This document shows, one piece after another, positions 63,581 through 64,000 of a stretch of DNA of 64,000 bases. The stretch spans positions 465,192 to 529,191 of the forward strand of contig NZ_JAKUKE010000003.1 of the NCBI RefSeq assembly GCF_024197615.1. The letters run 5' to 3'. Under the pieces are notes generated by a model that was given only the letters and a program-made list of their open reading frames with translations, searched no databases and was not told where the DNA came from. Both the position numbers and the translations under genes were made by a program. The stretch comes from Desulfuromonas sp. KJ2020 (GTDB lineage: Bacteria > Desulfobacterota > Desulfuromonadia > Desulfuromonadales > SZUA-540). How positions within the stretch are numbered: position 1 is the stretch's first letter; each line of letters opens with the position of its first letter.

Positions 63581-64000
63581 ATGTTAGGCGTTTTTACTTT
63601 GCTTTTTTGTTTTTTGCATGTGTTGCCTTTATTTTTCAACTTTTTTTTCACAAGCCAAGCTTTAATTGGACAGATTTGCCAGCTTGGAAAAATGATTATA
63701 CTAATTTGTTGTGTCATTGGAGTGGTACGCATAATTGTAAACCACTAAGCAAATTCCCTTTTGCATATCTCATCAATTCATTTTTTTTGTCAATAACTCC
63801 AAAAACTCATGTTATTATCACCACAACAATAAATTTAATATTTTTAATTTTTTCTGCCTTTTTTGTAGATTATGTGAGCAAGATCAATACTGTACGGAGT
63901 ACTTCTTTTTTCTATATTATTGCTTTAATATTTTCAGTTATACCATCATTTTATATTAACTCCGGCGCTCTAGAGGTTCAATATGGCGTGGTTTTGGGCG
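63571..64000 (+). CDS. hydrophobic membrane protein, partial (runs off window)
   Basis: ATG 63571 opens a frame with no stop to the window edge (143 residues so far). It overlaps the preceding gene by 10 nt. The sequence is AT-rich and very hydrophobic (helices at about 5-24 and 78-100, and near 115-132; also FHKPSFNWTDLPAWKNDY between). Position after GtrB/GtrA homologues suggests the serotype-specific membrane transferase (GtrC-type), but no motif proves it. Confidence 0.6.
   Translation, partial: MPINVRRFYFAFLFFACVAFIFQLFFHKPSFNWTDLPAWKNDYTNLLCHWSGTHNCKPLSKFPFAYLINSFFLSITPKTHVIITTTINLIFLIFSAFFVDYVSKINTVRSTSFFYIIALIFSVIPSFYINSGALEVQYGVVLG

Overview
The window reads as the chromosome of a Gram-negative bacterium, most likely a deltaproteobacterium of the Desulfuromonas/Geobacter type. 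This is an inference from gene order and protein flavour: phoH, a PgpH-like HD gene, ybeY, a diacylglycerol kinase, ybeX and lnt in one line, followed by a complete lipid A operon. It is a cell-envelope region: about 30 kb of well-conserved, GC-rich housekeeping genes, followed by more than 30 kb of surface-polysaccharide genes with patchy base composition.

Region by region. 1-2 kb: a small membrane-anchored winged-helix-like protein and enolase (minus strand), converging on a bidirectional terminator. 2-9 kb: phoH, pgpH-like, ybeY, dgkA-PAP2 fusion, ybeX (corC) and lnt. 9-11.8 kb: prfB with an intact +1 programmed frameshift, then lysS. 11.8-16.7 kb: lolC/E, lolD, bamA and skp, which handle lipoprotein export and outer-membrane protein assembly. 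16.7-25 kb: lpxD, fabZ, lpxA, lpxB, msbA, a DUF374 acyltransferase, waaA, lpxK and a Trm112-like peptide, which make Kdo-lipid A and flip it. 25-29.3 kb: O-antigen ligase and core transferases.

29.3-40.1 kb: a pseudaminic-acid-type nonulosonate locus (pseB, pseC, an SpsF-type cytidylyltransferase, pseG, a pseH-like GNAT, pseI) with an inserted acyl-chemistry set: an aldo/keto reductase, a FabG-like SDR, a dedicated acyl carrier protein and two tandem KAS III enzymes. A sialyltransferase-like gene ends it. I propose that this set supplies a non-acetyl N-acyl group, for example 3-hydroxybutyryl, to the sugar. 40.2-45.2 kb: LPS inner core genes (heptosyltransferase, Kdo kinase, gmhA, hldE, gmhB) with a GxxExxY gene inserted between hldE and gmhB. 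45.2-48.8 kb: dTDP-rhamnose genes rfbB, rfbD, rfbA, rfbC. 48.9-61.6 kb: an ABC-transporter-dependent O-antigen cluster: a glycosyltransferase that appears to start at ATT, wzm, wzt, a transferase/methyltransferase-like fusion, a methyltransferase with a long coiled coil that resembles a chain-length terminator, a 1249-residue triple GT4 protein, an FkbM methyltransferase and a UDP-xylose synthase-like enzyme. 61.6-64 kb: a GtrB/GtrA-like pair and two membrane proteins, the last cut by the window edge.

How it works together: the lpx/waa genes build lipid A-Kdo, the heptose genes and transferases extend the core, the rml and other sugar genes feed O-chain synthesis, Wzm/Wzt export the finished chain and the ligase joins it to the core. 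Several junctions in the 44-53 kb part carry degenerate 7-bp-periodic repeats directly at stop codons, and the O-antigen genes carry long homopolymer runs; both are noted as findings. No tRNA, rRNA, CRISPR array or insertion sequence was seen, and there is no gene-free stretch above 300 bases.
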